From the NCBI RefSeq assembly GCF_000264995.1, contig NW_006767442.1:710852-774851 (forward strand): a stretch of 64,000 bases of DNA, given 5' to 3'. A model generated the notes under the pieces. That model saw only the letters and a list, made by a program, of their open reading frames with translations, did not search any database and was not told the DNA's origin. The first letter of the stretch is position 1; each line of letters starts with the position of its first letter. This document shows positions 22,936 to 36,418 of the stretch, in pieces. The DNA is from Punctularia strigosozonata HHB-11173 SS5 (taxonomy: Eukaryota; Basidiomycota; Agaricomycetes; Corticiales; Punctulariaceae). A program made the position numbers and the translations under genes.

Positions 22936-23018
22936 GCCGCTTTAGCACAGTGGTAGTGCGTGTCACTCGTACCCGCGAGGTGATGACAAGGTCGGTTGTT
23001 CGATCCAGCCAAGCGGCA
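22936..23018 (+). tRNA. tRNA-Thr (anticodon CGU) with 11-nt intron
   Basis: A complete cloverleaf is visible: acceptor GCCGCTT/AAGCGGC, D stem GCAC/GTGC, anticodon stem TGTCA/TGACA, anticodon CGT at 22968-22970, T stem GGTTG/CAGCC with loop TTCGATC, and discriminator A at 23018. An 11-nt intron (22972-22982) sits after position 37, the canonical site. The mature length is 72 nt before CCA addition. The anticodon CGU reads ACG codons. Confidence 0.93.
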
Positions 23019-23297
23019 TTTGTGTTTTGTTTCGACGAACATGATCTGGGAACTGGGACTGCGACAGGTGGTTGCATCTCTTCCGAGCTGTGAATCGAGC
23101 TGTCTGCGGTAGAGTCACCGTGGCTCCGAGTCGGCTGCGATGATGAAATTAGTCATAAGTTACTTATAACTGCCTGACGTATGCCAGTCGACTCAGGTTT
23201 GCGCCCCATGAGAACAGCGCGCGCCGTGTTGGGCGCTGCTATAAGAGGGCCGTCCAGAACATGTTCATCGCGATTATCTCTTCCAGTGACTCTCAGG

Positions 23298-25574
23298 ATG
23301 GCCACTACCCTCGTCGGATCCGCCGCCAGCTCGCAAAAAATCACCCTTCCCGCCTTCCCCGAGCTCTTCGCCTCAGCGGCCGAACTCGATGCCCTCATCG
23401 ACAGCCTCGTCCCTGGTGCTCGCGTCCCGCACAAAAGGTCTCTCCCGCAGGATGGTGCTGAAGAGGAGCCGCCGAAAAATCCGATGATGGAGGCGCTGCA
23501 GGCGACCACGCACCAGACGCTCACTGACAACGGCGCGCCTGCGGTCAACTCCACGCTCTCCCCGACACTCGACGCGTTCCAGGCTCTTGGACCGTACGCG
23601 AAGGGCGACAACATCTGCAAGCATCTCGAGAGCGCCTGGGAGGAGGACCCGAATCTGACGCTCCGCATCATATGGAACACGCGCAGCTTGCACGACGGCA
23701 AGGTGAGCTCCTGAATACACCTTCTTTGGACGGTTGTTAATCGATATCGACAGAGTGAGAAAGAAGTCTTCTACCAAGCATGGGGTTGGCTCTACAAATA
23801 TCACCCTTGTACCGCGATCCGAAATCTTCATCTCCTCGTCGACCCTGTATGCACCCGGCCCAACGTCGAGCAGGCACTTCCACACGGGTATTGGAAGGAC
23901 CTGCTTAACATCCTTGCGCTTGCGGCGCTCGATCAGCTTGGTCCTTCCGAGGTGCCTTCTTCGTTCCTTCATAATCACACGCCGAGCAAGAAGGACGGCG
24001 AATCGAACAAGCTAACCGACCCCGATGCGGTGCGGGCTGCGAGGGTTCAGGAGGCACAGGAGGCGCATGCCGCGTTGCTCAAGAAGTTCGAGGATAAAAC
24101 GTTCAAGGCGCTTTACGTTACGATCGCACAGTTGTTCGCGGAACAGCTTGCCAAGGACGTTGATATCATGAAACGTCTGAACGAGACGCCGAAGGAGGAC
24201 GACGAACAACGGAAGGAGCTTGTCAGGTCGCTGTCGCTCGCGGGCAAGTGGGCACCGACCCCGAACTGCTCTCACGACAGGGTCACGAACATCGCTTCCG
24301 CGATCTCGCTGTTGCTTCATCGCTCCCAGGTTCTGGTCCCGCCAGGGGTGACCATTGCAGATGGACCGGTCGGCGTCGAGGAGTTACGTGCGCTCCGCGT
24401 CCACCTCCAACGCTCTATCCTCACTCCGCTCCGCAAGACGCTCTCACTCCCCGAGCCGCTGATGTCGTCTAACCGGTGGACGGACATCAAATACGGTCGC
24501 GTAGCGTCTATGTGCATGAAGAATAACACGGAGCGTTTCTACGCCCACGACAAGGCAGGCTTTGCGGAGTACCTCACGGCGGTCGAGGATGGAAAGCGGA
24601 GCATCAGCGGTGCGACGCTTCTTCCGCACGAGCTCGTGAAGCAGATGATGTCAATGGATTCAGGGAGGTATGTTAGGGACCCCACGCACAAGCAGATCAA
24701 GGAGGAGCTCTTCAAGATTCGAACGCGCGTCATCGACCAGCAGTGGAAGACGCTGATAGGCCGGTTGCGCGAGTCAGGCGCAATAGAGAACTCGCTCGGG
24801 ATCTGCGATGTGTCCGGGTCCATGATGATGACCGGCGGCTCCGTGGAACCTATCTACGTGTCAATCGCGCTCTCGATCGTACTTGCCCAGTTGGCGAAAC
24901 CCCCGTTCAACAACGGTTTCGTCACGTTTTCGAAAGACCCGCAGTTCGTGAAGATTGATCCGGAGGCGGACGGCATTGCGAAGACAATCAATGACATGGT
25001 GCATCAGCACTGGGGAATGAACACGGACCTGCACGCGGTGTTCGTTCGGTTGCTGCTCCCACTCGCGATCAAGAACAACGTGAAGCAGGAGGACATGATC
25101 AAGAGGCTGTTTATCTTCTCAGACATGCAATTCGATGAGGCCATTGCGAGCGAATTCGACGAGGGCAGTCCGAGGAAACAGAAAGACCCAGCTAACTGGC
25201 AGACGAACCACGACGAGATTGAAAAGGCGTATCGCGCGGCTGGGTACGAGGTCCCGGAAATTGTGTACTGGAATCTCGCGGCTCCCGCAGACAAAGGGCT
25301 GCGAGCGATGCCTGTTACGGGGGATAAAAAGGGCGTTGCACTCCTGAATGGATTCTCCCCGAATCTCCTGAAGGTGTTTATGGGAGAGGTGGAGGAAGCA
25401 GCGGAAGCTGAGGCTGAACCGGAGGAGCAGTGGGAGAAAGTCGAAGAGGAATCTCTGGACGCGTCGACGGTGGTCGAGGTGGAGAAGAAGGTGAAGGAAG
25501 CGATGACCCCGGTGGATGTAATGAAGAAGGCGCTGGCGGTCAAGTCATACGATGGGTTAGTGGTGGTGGACTAA
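23298..25574 (+). CDS. DUF2828 family protein (TROVE/vWA-like)
   Basis: Two exons (23298-23702, 23754-25574; 51-nt intron) give 741 aa, the usual size of this family. The N-terminal helical half includes NPMMEALQATTHQTLTDNGA and AFQALGPYAKGDN. The C-terminal half contains a von Willebrand A-like metal-binding motif, DVSGSM (about residue 485), then FVTFSKDPQFV, GMNTDLHAVF (a MIDAS Thr position) and FIFSDMQFDEA. DUF2828 proteins are distant relatives of Ro60 TROVE proteins, so RNA binding is plausible; the function in fungi is not established. The acidic tail is Glu-rich. The first ATG that fits the conserved start is at 23298. tRNA-Thr lies 280 bp upstream on the same strand. Confidence 0.85.
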
Positions 25575-26433
25575 AGGAGGGGGGCGCGTTCTATTTTCCG
25601 CAGTCATTCGGGCGTTCATGATATTTCAAGCATACCCTTTCAATCACTCCTCAACATCTGTATTGTATGCATGTAGCCATATGTCAAATCACTGCTCTGT
25701 TACTGCTGCACATTTCATAGGCTCTCTGGCCCGTCGGCCGTGCAGGAAATATGCCGGACCGTTCGGCGCCATTCGGATTCGCAACTTCGAAGCGGATCTA
25801 CGCGACGCGACCTGTACCCAGCCGCGACTACACGGTGTCCGCCACTTAGTTCGTTGTCCTCGCTGTCAATCGGGAAGGCCTTCTCAGCGGGATACTGATA
25901 TTCAGTCGCGCGAAACTGCTTGTCCTGGTAGCTTGCTACGGTCTCTTCAACATGTTCGCTCGGTCAATGTTCAACGCGAAAATACGTGGGACTCAACATG
26001 CCATTATTACGTTCAGGTATGGGCGACTTTCGGGAAGATACACACCATCAGGGAACGCGGCGCAAGCCTGCATTCACCAGAAGTGCAGAACGATAACTCA
26101 AGCCTTGTAAGTCTGACCATATATGTACCTCTTCGTCGGAGGTGATGCCGTGTCTGGGTGGGCCTCAGGGATGTATTCTAAGCTATATGTCGATGCCCTC
26201 GGACAATTTCTTGATGCTTCGGCCACCCATATCCAGCATGGAAGCTGGAAACAACTCGTTGTGGATTTGTTCGTTTTGCTGAACGCGCGACATCGACGGC
26301 AGTGCTCGCAACGCGTCGCGCGCGTCGTAAGTCGCGCATATGGCACTCCGGCATCACGTGTCCTTCATGCCGGATCTTATCAAGTCAAGCGAATGCGATT
26401 AAATGCTTTAACTCATCCCCAGCGCCTCCCAGG
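25575..26433. other. Gene-free stretch upstream of DUG1
   Basis: About 860 bp. A 175-codon open frame at 25618-26145 has no recognisable motif and biased, shadow-like composition, so it is not called. The region presumably holds the DUG1 promoter. Confidence 0.4.
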
Positions 26434-28271
26434 ATGTCCGCCGCGCCCAAGGTTCTCGAATATATCGACAGCAACGTTGACAAGTTCATCGATCGTCTCG
26501 CAGAGGCGGTCGCTATTCCTAGGTGTGTTCCGATCACATTCCCTCCAGGGACACCGCCTGATGCAGGTTGTACGAGGACAGTGTCAGCGGAGATGCTTCT
26601 CATCGCGAGGATGTCTTCAAAATGGCGAGCTGGCTCGAGAGACAGCTCAACTCTTACGGCGTAGAAACGAAAAGAGTGGACCTCGGCACACATGAAATGG
26701 ATGGCCAGACGCTCAAGCTGCCCGATGCCATCGTGGGCCGTATTGGCTCGGATCCGAGCAAGAAGACCATCCTCATTTATGGTCATTTTGATGTACAGCC
26801 GGTGAGCTATTTTCATTATATCGTGAGGCAAAGGTTGTCTGAGGCTTCGGCAGGCATTCAAAAGCGATGGCTGGGATACCGAGCCTTTCACTCTGGTCGT
26901 TGATGAGAAGACTGGACGATTGATCGGCCGGGGGTCAACAGACGACAAGGGCCCTATTCTGGGCTGGCTCAACGTACTCGAGGCGCATCACGCACTCGGT
27001 CTCCCGCTCCCAGTCAACCTTCGCTTCTGTTTCGAGGGTATGGAAGAAAGTGGGAGCGAAGGCCTGGATGACGCTATCGAGGCCGAAGTCAAGAAAGGCA
27101 AGGATGGCTGGTTCCATGGCGTTGATTGTGTCTGCATTGTGCGTACGAGATACCTCTGCGTGGCAATCACCCTGGCTCATCTGGCGGTGTTCAGTCCGAC
27201 AATTATTGGCTCAACGATCGCACCCCTTGCTTAACGTATGGTTTACGGGGCCTTACTTACTTCAAGGTTACTGTTACTGGTCCTGCACGAGACCTGCATT
27301 CGGGTGTATTCGGGAGGACTGTACACGAACCGATGACGGACCTGATCATACTCATGTCTAAGCTCGTCGACCCGAACGGCAACATTCTCATACCCGGCGT
27401 GGATGACATGGTCAAGCCCGCCGACGCCGACGAGCTGTATGTGACATGGGTCTCAACTATACGCCACGTTACGATGCTGATTCCTGACCCAATATAGGGC
27501 CATCTACGACAAGCTCGACTACTCCGTGTCCGACATCGATGCCTCTGCCGGTGCCTCGATTTCCCTATCTGATGACAAGGCGCAGGTGATCATGGGCCGT
27601 ATGCGCCAACCCTCGCTCTCGCTTCACGGCATCGAGGGTGCGTTCTATGGCGTGGGCGCAAAAACAGTGATACCTGCAAAGGTGTCCGGCAAGTTCAGTA
27701 TCCGGTATGGGACTTTGCTGCCGTATGAACATCTTGTGTTTTCGAGCCAACTATCTTTAGGCTGGTCCCTCCTCAGACCCCTGACAATGTCAATCCGCTG
27801 GTCTACAAGTTCATTGAACAGGAGTTTGCCAAGCTGAACAGCAAGAACAAGCTGATCATCGAGGAGTTGCATGGTGGTAAACCCTGGGTGGCGGATCACA
27901 GGCACTGGAACTACGAGGCCGCGAAGAAGGCTACTGAAGTGGGTTTCGTCTTCCTTTGTACGTAATTTCTCGTTAACGGACGCGTTCGCAGGCTGTGTAC
28001 AAGAAAACGCCGGATCTAACACGAGAGGGTGGATCGATCCCGGTCACTTTGACTTTTGCGGAGCAATTAGGTGTTAATGTGCTTCTGCTTCCGATGGGCC
28101 GCGGCGATGACGGGGCACATTCAACCAATGAGAAGCTGGACAAATCCAACTTCATCCAGGGTGTAAGCCGTGTTCTCTCGATCATTCGGCGTCGCTGAAA
28201 TCTTGTTCCGGGTGCAGACCAAACTGTTGGGCTCATACCTATATGAGGTCGCTGCTATCACATCGAACTAG
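26434..28271 (+). CDS. DUG1: M20 metallodipeptidase (Cys-Gly dipeptidase, Dug1-type)
   Basis: Multi-exon gene starting [20 protein letters not shown]. Di-zinc M20 motifs appear in order: [11 protein letters not shown] (metal His, catalytic Asp), [10 protein letters not shown] (bridging Asp), [13 protein letters not shown] (general-base Glu and metal Glu) and a late [11 protein letters not shown] (metal His). The dimerisation/lid domain contains [20 protein letters not shown]. The last exon is short ([15 protein letters not shown]). The enzyme belongs to the cytosolic nonspecific dipeptidase group and cleaves Cys-Gly in glutathione degradation; length and order match Dug1/CNDP2. At least seven short introns interrupt it. 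The stop at 28269-28271 is reached only after splicing the final exon. Confidence 0.93.
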
Positions 28272-28857
28272 GAGGGTCATTACAGTCATGCGTATGCTGT
28301 GCCATATCTTCGGGATCTGTTTCGCAGATGCTTGCTGTACTGCTTCGATCAGTCATCACGTCACTCTCAGGCGTTCATAGTTCAATGAGATGCGGATTTA
28401 CCGCTTCCATGAGCGCTGGTAGTCATGCCCCGAGAGCAGAGACTGCTATTACAGTATCGGCGCTGCCTGTTCAGTGGGACGAGGCGCCGCCGCTTGTGAT
28501 GGTCTCTCAGCTCAAATGACAGCTGAAAACGAGACCTTACAACAGCGCATTTGTGCACTGTGCGTAATCTTATGAACGGCATGCAGACGGGAATCATGGC
28601 CGCCGAGTCGAGATATCAATGAGGGATTGGCGCATAGCCACTTACGGCCTCGCTTTGTCTCCTCCTTCAGTCCTGGTCTGGTCCTCCTCCCCAATATCCG
28701 CCGCCACGATTTGTAGTTGATTTCCGTATCATTCTAGCGTGGACCGGCTCACAAGAAATCCAGGACTCCGTGCACGAAGCAGCGGATGAAGTTGTAACAT
28801 ACAAACCACGCTCCCGCCCCTCCTTTGGATATCTACGCGCCGCACAAAGCTCTTCTT
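28272..28857. other. Intergenic region DUG1 / Bem2-like gene
   Basis: About 590 bp with only short, motif-free frames. It probably contains the DUG1 3' UTR and the promoter of the next gene. Confidence 0.45.
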
Positions 28858-31800
28858 ATGGCAAATCGCAAACGCAATGCCAGAACGCCAACGGCGGACA
28901 CGCTCTCTCCAGCTGATGCGTCCACGTCGGCGCAGGCTTTTCCACCCCGCTCAAAGTCCCCTCAGTCTGGTGGCCTGTCCAATCTATTCAGGCCCACCCA
29001 ATGGTTCAACCGGACCCCGTCTGCAGGGCGCGTAGCCCAGGTGTCGCAGGAGCCTCGCGCCAGTACCAGCTCTGCAGGGTCTCGTAAGCACAAGATATCC
29101 AAGCCGACGGATCCGAGACCGATCCTGTCATCCCTCCAGTCGGATTCGTATGTAATGGGCGTTCCTGGCAGCAGGTGAGCCACCTCGTGCAAAAGTCTCA
29201 CTCGTTCCTAACGACTGACTTGCTTTCAGGTCTGTATTGGACCTTTCGCTCGCAGGGCAGCATAGTCATTCATTCGACACTGGACCCCATCCTCCCTCCC
29301 ACCCCAATTCACCTGTATCACCCCGATCCACGCGCTCCGCTGCCACCGGTGCCGGGCTCGGAGATCTCCGTAGTATATCCCGCAAGCCATGGTCTCGCTC
29401 AGCAGATGACCTAGGGAAATATACTTCCACCTCTGAACCCGCGACATCCCCGCTCTCGATTGACACCAAGTTCCAGCAGAAAGTCGTCCAATACAGGAAG
29501 GCGAGCATCTCAGGGGCCGCAGACGACAGGGAGTCACCTCGAAGCCCAAAGGGCCAGGCCTTCCCTTCTTCGAAGTCTCCAGTACGCTCCCAGACGCAAC
29601 CGGTTGTTTCCAGCGGCACGCTACTGTCGCCATCATCCTCTTCCCCCATCTCTGAGGGTGGCGACAGCCAGTCTCCCCCGAATCGCGTTCATGTCCGTTC
29701 CAACTCATTCACGCCACGGTTGCCTTCCAAGTTGGCGACAGGCAAGCTGGGGAATCTCATCCCACCGAGTCCAAGGCGGAAGATGTCCGGAGCCTCTGAG
29801 GAGAGGGAACGTGCCCGGGAGGAAAGTGCCGGCAGCTCTGCCTCTAGCTCCGGATCGCGCACGCATCCGCCTTTCCCGTTCAGCCTGGCTATGAGCAACT
29901 CCACGAGTTCGACTCAGGGTAAATCAAGTGCACCGAGCCCGGTCGAGCCTCCCCTTCGTCCGGTTCACATGCAGTTCAACCCGCCGATGATAGTCGAGCC
30001 ACCAGACGCCGCACACGACTCGGACTCGGACGAACAAGCTCCAGACGGGAAACGAACATCAGAAATTGTGTACCAATCTGGCTTTATCAACCGCTTACCT
30101 AGCTTCCAGCCAGCTCCTGTGTATCACGAACAACACCCGCCGTTCGTGAGTGCAGGAGCAGTAGCTGGGTTCCTCGCGAAGGGCTGGAAACCGTACAAAG
30201 TGGTGCTCAAGGGCAGCAAACTGTACTTCTACAAACCGCCCAGTGATAAAGCAGCGGCTGTAAAAGAGCTCTTCGTGGAGGGTGTCGTACCTATGATCGA
30301 AGAGGAGGAGGAAGGAGAAAGCCAGTCCGCTGACAAGGACAAGCTCGATGCGACAGGGTCCGACGGTGGTGTTACATTGGGAAGAAGAAAGCGGGCATAC
30401 TGGGGCAGGAAAACGCATCCAGATTTGACGCGTTCCGACGACGGTCGGATTGAGAAGGGCACTCTGGAGGCCCTTGTCCATGAGGCCGTATTTGGCACCA
30501 CCTTCTTGCCAGTACCGGAAGCACCGGAAGAGCGCACAGAAGAAATTTCCGACAGTGATTATCGAGCATTCGCGTCGGCCATCATCCTTATACTTCCGTC
30601 CATCGTCGGTCAGGCGAAGTTCGAGGTCGAGCTACTCCGCTGCTGCGACTACTTCATCAGCGGAGCAGATGAAAGCGAAAAACAAGCGGCAAAGGACAGG
30701 GTACAGTGGCTCTCGGGACGGTACTTGGAGGACCACGGCAAGCCAGCCGACCCGCTATCTTGGGAGGAATGGAGGAAGACCACTCTACCAGAATCCAGTC
30801 CATTAGACCCCTCAACTGGTTATCCTTCAAATGGCGAAAACCCGGACGCAGGCGGGGAGGGTTCGGGCACCGACTCGGACTCAGACTCGGATTTGGACGA
30901 TGTGGTGTCGCCGAATCTAGGCACCTTCTCTCCCCGACCTGTTGAAAGTGATCGGATGGTGTCTCTGGTAGAGATACTCAAGGCTGGACCACCAGCCGAG
31001 AACAAACCGCCGCCATCGAAGCCACGGCCTACACAGGTGTCCACTAGCGATTCCATTGGCAAATCATCGGGCGATGGCCGTCGCGGTCGATCAGCATGGA
31101 ATCTGCTCGAACGGGACGGGCTTACACGCGAGGTCCTCCTGATGCTGGATCCTCACACTGTTTCCACAAGTCTCAAAGCATTCCACCGCAATTTGCTCCT
31201 GGAAATTCCCCCTGGGATCACCCTTGACTCCGTATTAGCCGCCGATGGCGCCGGAAAATACCACCCGGGAGTGGCTACTGCTCACGACGGCGATGGCGCG
31301 ATAGCAGTCAAATCCGTTGCAGCATTCTGCGGGACCAGCGATCGGCCGCAATGGCTCACGAGGCTGGTTGTGGAACAGGTTCTTGGCACTGAAGGCGCTG
31401 CAGGAACAAACCGCGGACCGGATGGTGGCAATCGCCCCTCACAAACATCGCGTACTCATAAAAGGTCGGAAGTCATATCGGCCTGGGCGCTCATAGGAGA
31501 GGTGTGCAGGTTGAGCGGTGACGGGTGCTCCTGGAACGCTATCCAATCTGCATTGACATCTCGGCCTGTCGCGAGGCTCAGCAAGGCGTGGAAACGAGTG
31601 GATGAGCAGGCAAGGGCTGTCGTCGAATCCTGGGTCCACATCCGTAACCATAGCGAGACTGTCGCCGTCAAGGAGCCCATCGCTACGCCCTGGGCCAGCG
31701 ATATTCCCGTCAGATTGAAAGGATTGATGGAAAGTGCTCGCAGCGACGATCCCGATGCTGCCTTCGCAGTGTCCCCATTGCAAGAAGCAACCAAGATTTT

Positions 31801-34800
31801 TGAGGAGCTCAGACATCACTTCGATCATTGCCGTCAGAACATCGCTCAGGAGGATGATACCGATCAGACAGGCAACACGTCGAAGCTGGTTCGCTGTTGG
31901 CGACAAATATTCACCGGAGAAGGTGAAAGCACTCCACGCGTCACGCGAACTTGGAGGCGAGTTCTTTTTTTTCTTAATTCATGATGAATTATTCACGTTG
32001 GCTTGTAGGATTGACCAGTTCATGTCTCTCTCTCTTGCTGCCGAACCGCGTCACAAGGGATTGTATGAACCGTGCTTCTGGACTCGTGCGACGTCGACGT
32101 CACAATCACACCCCTTACTGCCCTTGCTTTTCCCGGAGCCGTTGCCGATCGTACACCTCATTGATCGTGAAATTCTTTTCCGCACTCGGACTGACAGCAC
32201 ATCTGTCCCACTGGACGTGCAAGACTTTCCGCTTCTCGGAAGTTCGTCCGGTTCAGCCAGCCATATCCACCGGCGGAGTATGGATGCCCCTGGACTTGCT
32301 CCTCGTTCAAGCGTTGCAGGCTTGGATCTTGGTGGTACCGTCATATCCTTGTTTGATAATGAATTGGTTTTGGTGGTGCAAGCAGGACCAGACCCGGTCT
32401 CTCCATCACGAGCTTCTTCTCGCCCGGCATCGCGGCCATCGTCTCGACCACCAAGCTCTGTAATAGAGGGCGGAACGGCCGATAAGCTGCTAGCTCGCGG
32501 TTCTTCGATTCGAGTGAAGACAAGGACATCGCAAGGCTTGGACCGCAAGCCCAGCTTGGCACGGAGGAGCTCACTTCCATCCCTCTCTTCCCGCTTACCG
32601 ACGATAACTGCAGAGGTCTCCACGGAATCTTCTGAACGGCCTCTCACTGTCCTAGTCAAGGCCGGGACTCTGGATCGTCTGGTGACCATCCTCATCCATG
32701 GATTGGAGGGCGTGTCCCTTTCCGTCGCCGACGACATCGGAGAAACGCCACTTCGAGACGGCAAGTCCCGCGAACTGCGAGTTGACCGTGACGAATTTTC
32801 TGGGACCTGGTGGAACGTTTTTCGAAGCTTCGTAACCCCTCTTGTATTCTTTGAGGTATGTTTTCTGCGGTTATTACGACGACGACGATCTGACAGTTTT
32901 CCTCTGTAGCTACTCCAGAAGCGATACACGGCGCTCAGTTCGTCGACACAACAGGATGATGAGGCATATTTACGCTCTATTCGCCGTCGGTCAAATGTTC
33001 TCCACGTGGTGGAAGAATGGATCACTCGCGGAGGAGGGGCACAAGATGTCCTAGACGACGACTCCCTCTTTACTGCCATGCGATCATTCCTTGCAAGTCG
33101 AGCGGATGAGGCTACAACCTCCGAGACCGAACACAGTGAGGCTGTACTCGAGCAACTTGAGCAGCTTAAGCGCACGAAGCATGACATAATGGAAACATTC
33201 GTCGCACAGACCAGGAGGCCTTCCCCCGCACCGAGGATGGCATCAGGCCAGCCTAATCATGTCCGCTCAGATTCTCACAATTATGGGAGGGATGTCCCGA
33301 ATTTAGATAACCTTGACGCCGAGGAACTCGTCAATAATCTGGATGCAATGGCCGCTGCTGCATTCCGCATCGTTTCCGAAGAGGTTCGTTGTCGCTCTCA
33401 TACAACACGGTTCACATGCTGATCATCTGGTAGGATCTGTTCGTGACGGCAGACATACTGGAAGTGCAGACCGCAGACCGCACTGCATGGTTTATGCCGT
33501 ACGAACCGAATACATTCACAGAAGATATAGACGTGCAGACCATACATGCACATCTCTCTTCTGTGGAGCCCTCCCCAATGATATCCGAATCGGGCGAGGA
33601 AACCCTCCATCGTGTACTGCCTCCCGGCATACGCAGCTGTGTCAGAGCCCATATAATCTTGCGAAAATGGCTCATCGCTCTCATAGCCGAACCAGGTGTC
33701 GGCTTGGGCCGGCGGCAGGCTCGCATGGAACTTCTCCTTCGTGCCCTCGAGATATGCAGGCTCAGAGACGCCTCCCAGCCGGCAAGTTCATCCTCATCAA
33801 TCGATCGACCAGTCGTCCGTTCCTTCGTCGAAGCCGTTCTCGCATCCGCCATCCTCAGCCCAGAGAGCCGCGCGCATCATCGGGCTTGGCAGAATGTTGC
33901 AGCAGCACGATGTGTGAGCAACGATTCTCTCGCATCTCTGCTGAGCAACACTGCTGTGAAAACGACATCATCTCCGAATGGTTTGACGATGGATATCGGA
34001 TGGTTGCTTGAAAGCATGTTGGAGATCATTTCGACCCCGGATGTTGTGGATGGCGCCCCAGAATCATCCAGAAGTTTGGTCAATTATGAAAAGCGAAGGT
34101 GAGCTAAACGTAGGACATCCTTCCGCAAAGCTGATGAGTGTTCTAGATACCTCTCCTCGTTGATCACAAACGTCACTGCACGTGTAGGAAAGATAAATGC
34201 CCGAGACCTCGAGCGTCTGAACGCCATTGAGAAGGAAGTCAGGGCTGTCGATTTCGACCAGAAGGCCATTCGCGAGGAAGCCTACCGCGAAGCAGCCCAG
34301 GCATCTGCAGGGCCGAGGCGTAGCCAGCGGCCTTTTCAGAAGATCGTTGTTGCACAACAGGAGAAGTACAAACGCGACAAGTACCTTCGCGACCGCCTCC
34401 TGAAGGAGAAAAAGTTGGAACAAAGTCGTACCCACAAGCGCGAAGATCAGCTTTCGAGGGCTATGCAGCCCCGACGTAATATGTCGGACGCGCAGAAGCA
34501 GCACAGGAACAAAAAGAGCGTGTCCTCCGCCTTCAACTTCTTGCAGTTCATGCGGCCAATATCGAGCGCGTTTTCTCTGGATACTGTGAGCGCGCCCGGT
34601 CCCAAACGCACAGCTGCAGAACTAGACTTTACTCCTACTCACAAACCGGCGCTTGTGTTGACGGTCGCGGATGCTAAAGTTGCGAAGTTTATCAACAATG
34701 AACGTTCGTTCACGTTCCAGCTTGACACGGAAGACGGAGGGCATTACTTGCTGCAGGCCATTAGTCGTCGGGAGATGAACAGTTGGATTGCAAATATCGG

Positions 34801-35946
34801 GCGGATGTCGAAGATCGCTGCGAAACGCCGTCTGACATGGTTAGGCGACTCACCGAGACCGCAGCTGGCTGATCATTTATCAAGCTTGATCGTGCAGCCA
34901 CCCCAAGGCCCCAGAGCGGGTTAGTGCTTCGCTCATAACGACTGATATCTTCGCTCATCATATTCAGTTTTCGGCGTTGATCTCGCGTCCCTCTTGCGAC
35001 GAGAGGCACCAAATGGCGAGCCGCAACCTGGTGCCATTCCCTTCGTGCTTGAGCGTTGCCTCTCCGAGGTTGAGTCCAGAGGTTTGTCCGAAGTTGGCAT
35101 TTGTAAGTGTCCTAGCTGAGCTGTGCCAGAGCATGTTGACCAATCTCATCGTGGCAGATCGCATTGCTGGAGGAGTTTCCGACGTCAATGGGTTGAGAGA
35201 AGCATTTAATCGCGGCGAAACGCCAGTGGACGGCTCGACCGATATTTATGCAGTATGCGATTTGGTGAAGTCATGGTTCCGTGTTCTTCCCGAGCCAGTC
35301 TTCCCATCGGACTCATATTTCGCGGTCATCGACGCTGGCCGTAAGCTCTAACGTGCCTGCTGTCCTCATTTGCTGATCTGATTGTCTCGTCATAGAAATG
35401 GTGGATCCCGAGCAGCGTGTCACAACACTGCGTAAAATCGTTCACGGGTTACCGAGATATAACTTTGATCTGCTCAAACGAATCAGCCAACACCTCTACG
35501 AGTCAGCCACTAGTTTACGTCTGCTGGGACTTATACTCAGAGCTCTCATAGGGTCACGGAATTCGAGAGCCAAAACCAGATGACTGCGCGGTCGCTCGCT
35601 ATTGTGTTCATGCCAAATTTGCTGCGCGATCCCAAAAACGAGTTTGCGACACTCATGCAAAACATGGGCTCTGGACAACGAGTTACCGAGACTCTCATTG
35701 ATCATGTACGAGCACGTCCCTCGCTCTGTTTACTCTTTCCTTATGATATTCCAGTTCCACCGGATATTTGACGAAACCGATGATGACGCTATCCACGACG
35801 AAGAAGAATGGGAGGCACCTATACCCGAAGAAGATGAAGAGGACGAGGAGGACGATGACACCCGCCTGATCCCCGAGGCCGACGTGACGATGGAGCCGCA
35901 GGAGATGGCCGACGACGACGCCCCAAGTCCTCCGGTGCCCGCCTAA
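28858..35946 (+). CDS. BEM2: Bem2-like multidomain RhoGAP (PH, RasGEF-like, PH, RhoGAP)
   Basis: A very large gene, roughly 2,200 codons. Order seen: a long Ser/Pro-rich disordered N-terminus; a PH-like region around GWKPYKVVLKGSKLYFYKPP; a RasGEF N-like helical region (LVHEAVFGTTFLPVP); a RasGEF-like region (PQWLTRLVVEQVLG, SEVISAWALIGEVCRLSGDG). It continues with a long middle, a second PH region (FTFQLDTEDGGHYLLQAIS, then EMNSWIANIG), the C-terminal RhoGAP domain and a very acidic tail. RhoGAP hallmarks are GIYRIAGG with the arginine finger (codon 35160-35162, split from its Tyr by an intron), LVKSWFRVLPEPVF and ARSLAIVFMPNLL. This order is that of Bem2, which inactivates Rho1/Cdc42 in polarity and wall integrity. 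The RasGEF part may be non-catalytic. I take the ATG at 28858; no earlier ATG is in frame. Confidence 0.85.
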
Positions 35947-36418
35947 TACGAATGATACCCTCCGATACCGTTCACGACAACACGTCTCTCTGACATACGT
36001 TCTTTCAACCTTTGCCTGCATAGTTTGCTCAATGCACGGACAGCTTCCCCTCTCGCTCATTTTCGGACTCAGAGACGCATGGACTGCATTCCTGTGTGCA
36101 ATATTGACTATCCTGCTCGTTGTGAAAATAATAGTATATCCTTTCCTGCCTAACACACGATCGTGGTTATGGTCTTCAATGAAACATGCAACACGAGGCT
36201 ACGATTGCACCGGAAATAGGCCAGTGTGATACCGGCAGAACAACTACCAAAGCGCCGCACAAACGCTCGAGCCCAAAGCAGGCTACGAACAGTCCCGCGA
36301 GAGCGAGCGGCCCATGATACACGCTTGCTCGAGTTGATGGACAGGTCGGAAACACTGAGCCAGACTGCCTGGAACAATCGCTTCCAAGATACATGAGGAA
36401 GTCACTTGCTGACGACCC
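35947..36418. other. Convergent 3' region between Bem2-like gene and LSM6
   Basis: About 470 bp. A 65-codon frame at 36032-36229 holds one hydrophobic stretch but has no other support and is not called. Confidence 0.45.

Noticed and set aside
25618-26145. 175-codon plus-strand open frame
   Set aside because: No motif, no splice-linked extension and a composition unlike the neighbouring genes.
36032-36229. Small membrane protein
   Set aside because: A single hydrophobic stretch in a 65-codon frame inside a convergent 3' region; no other support.
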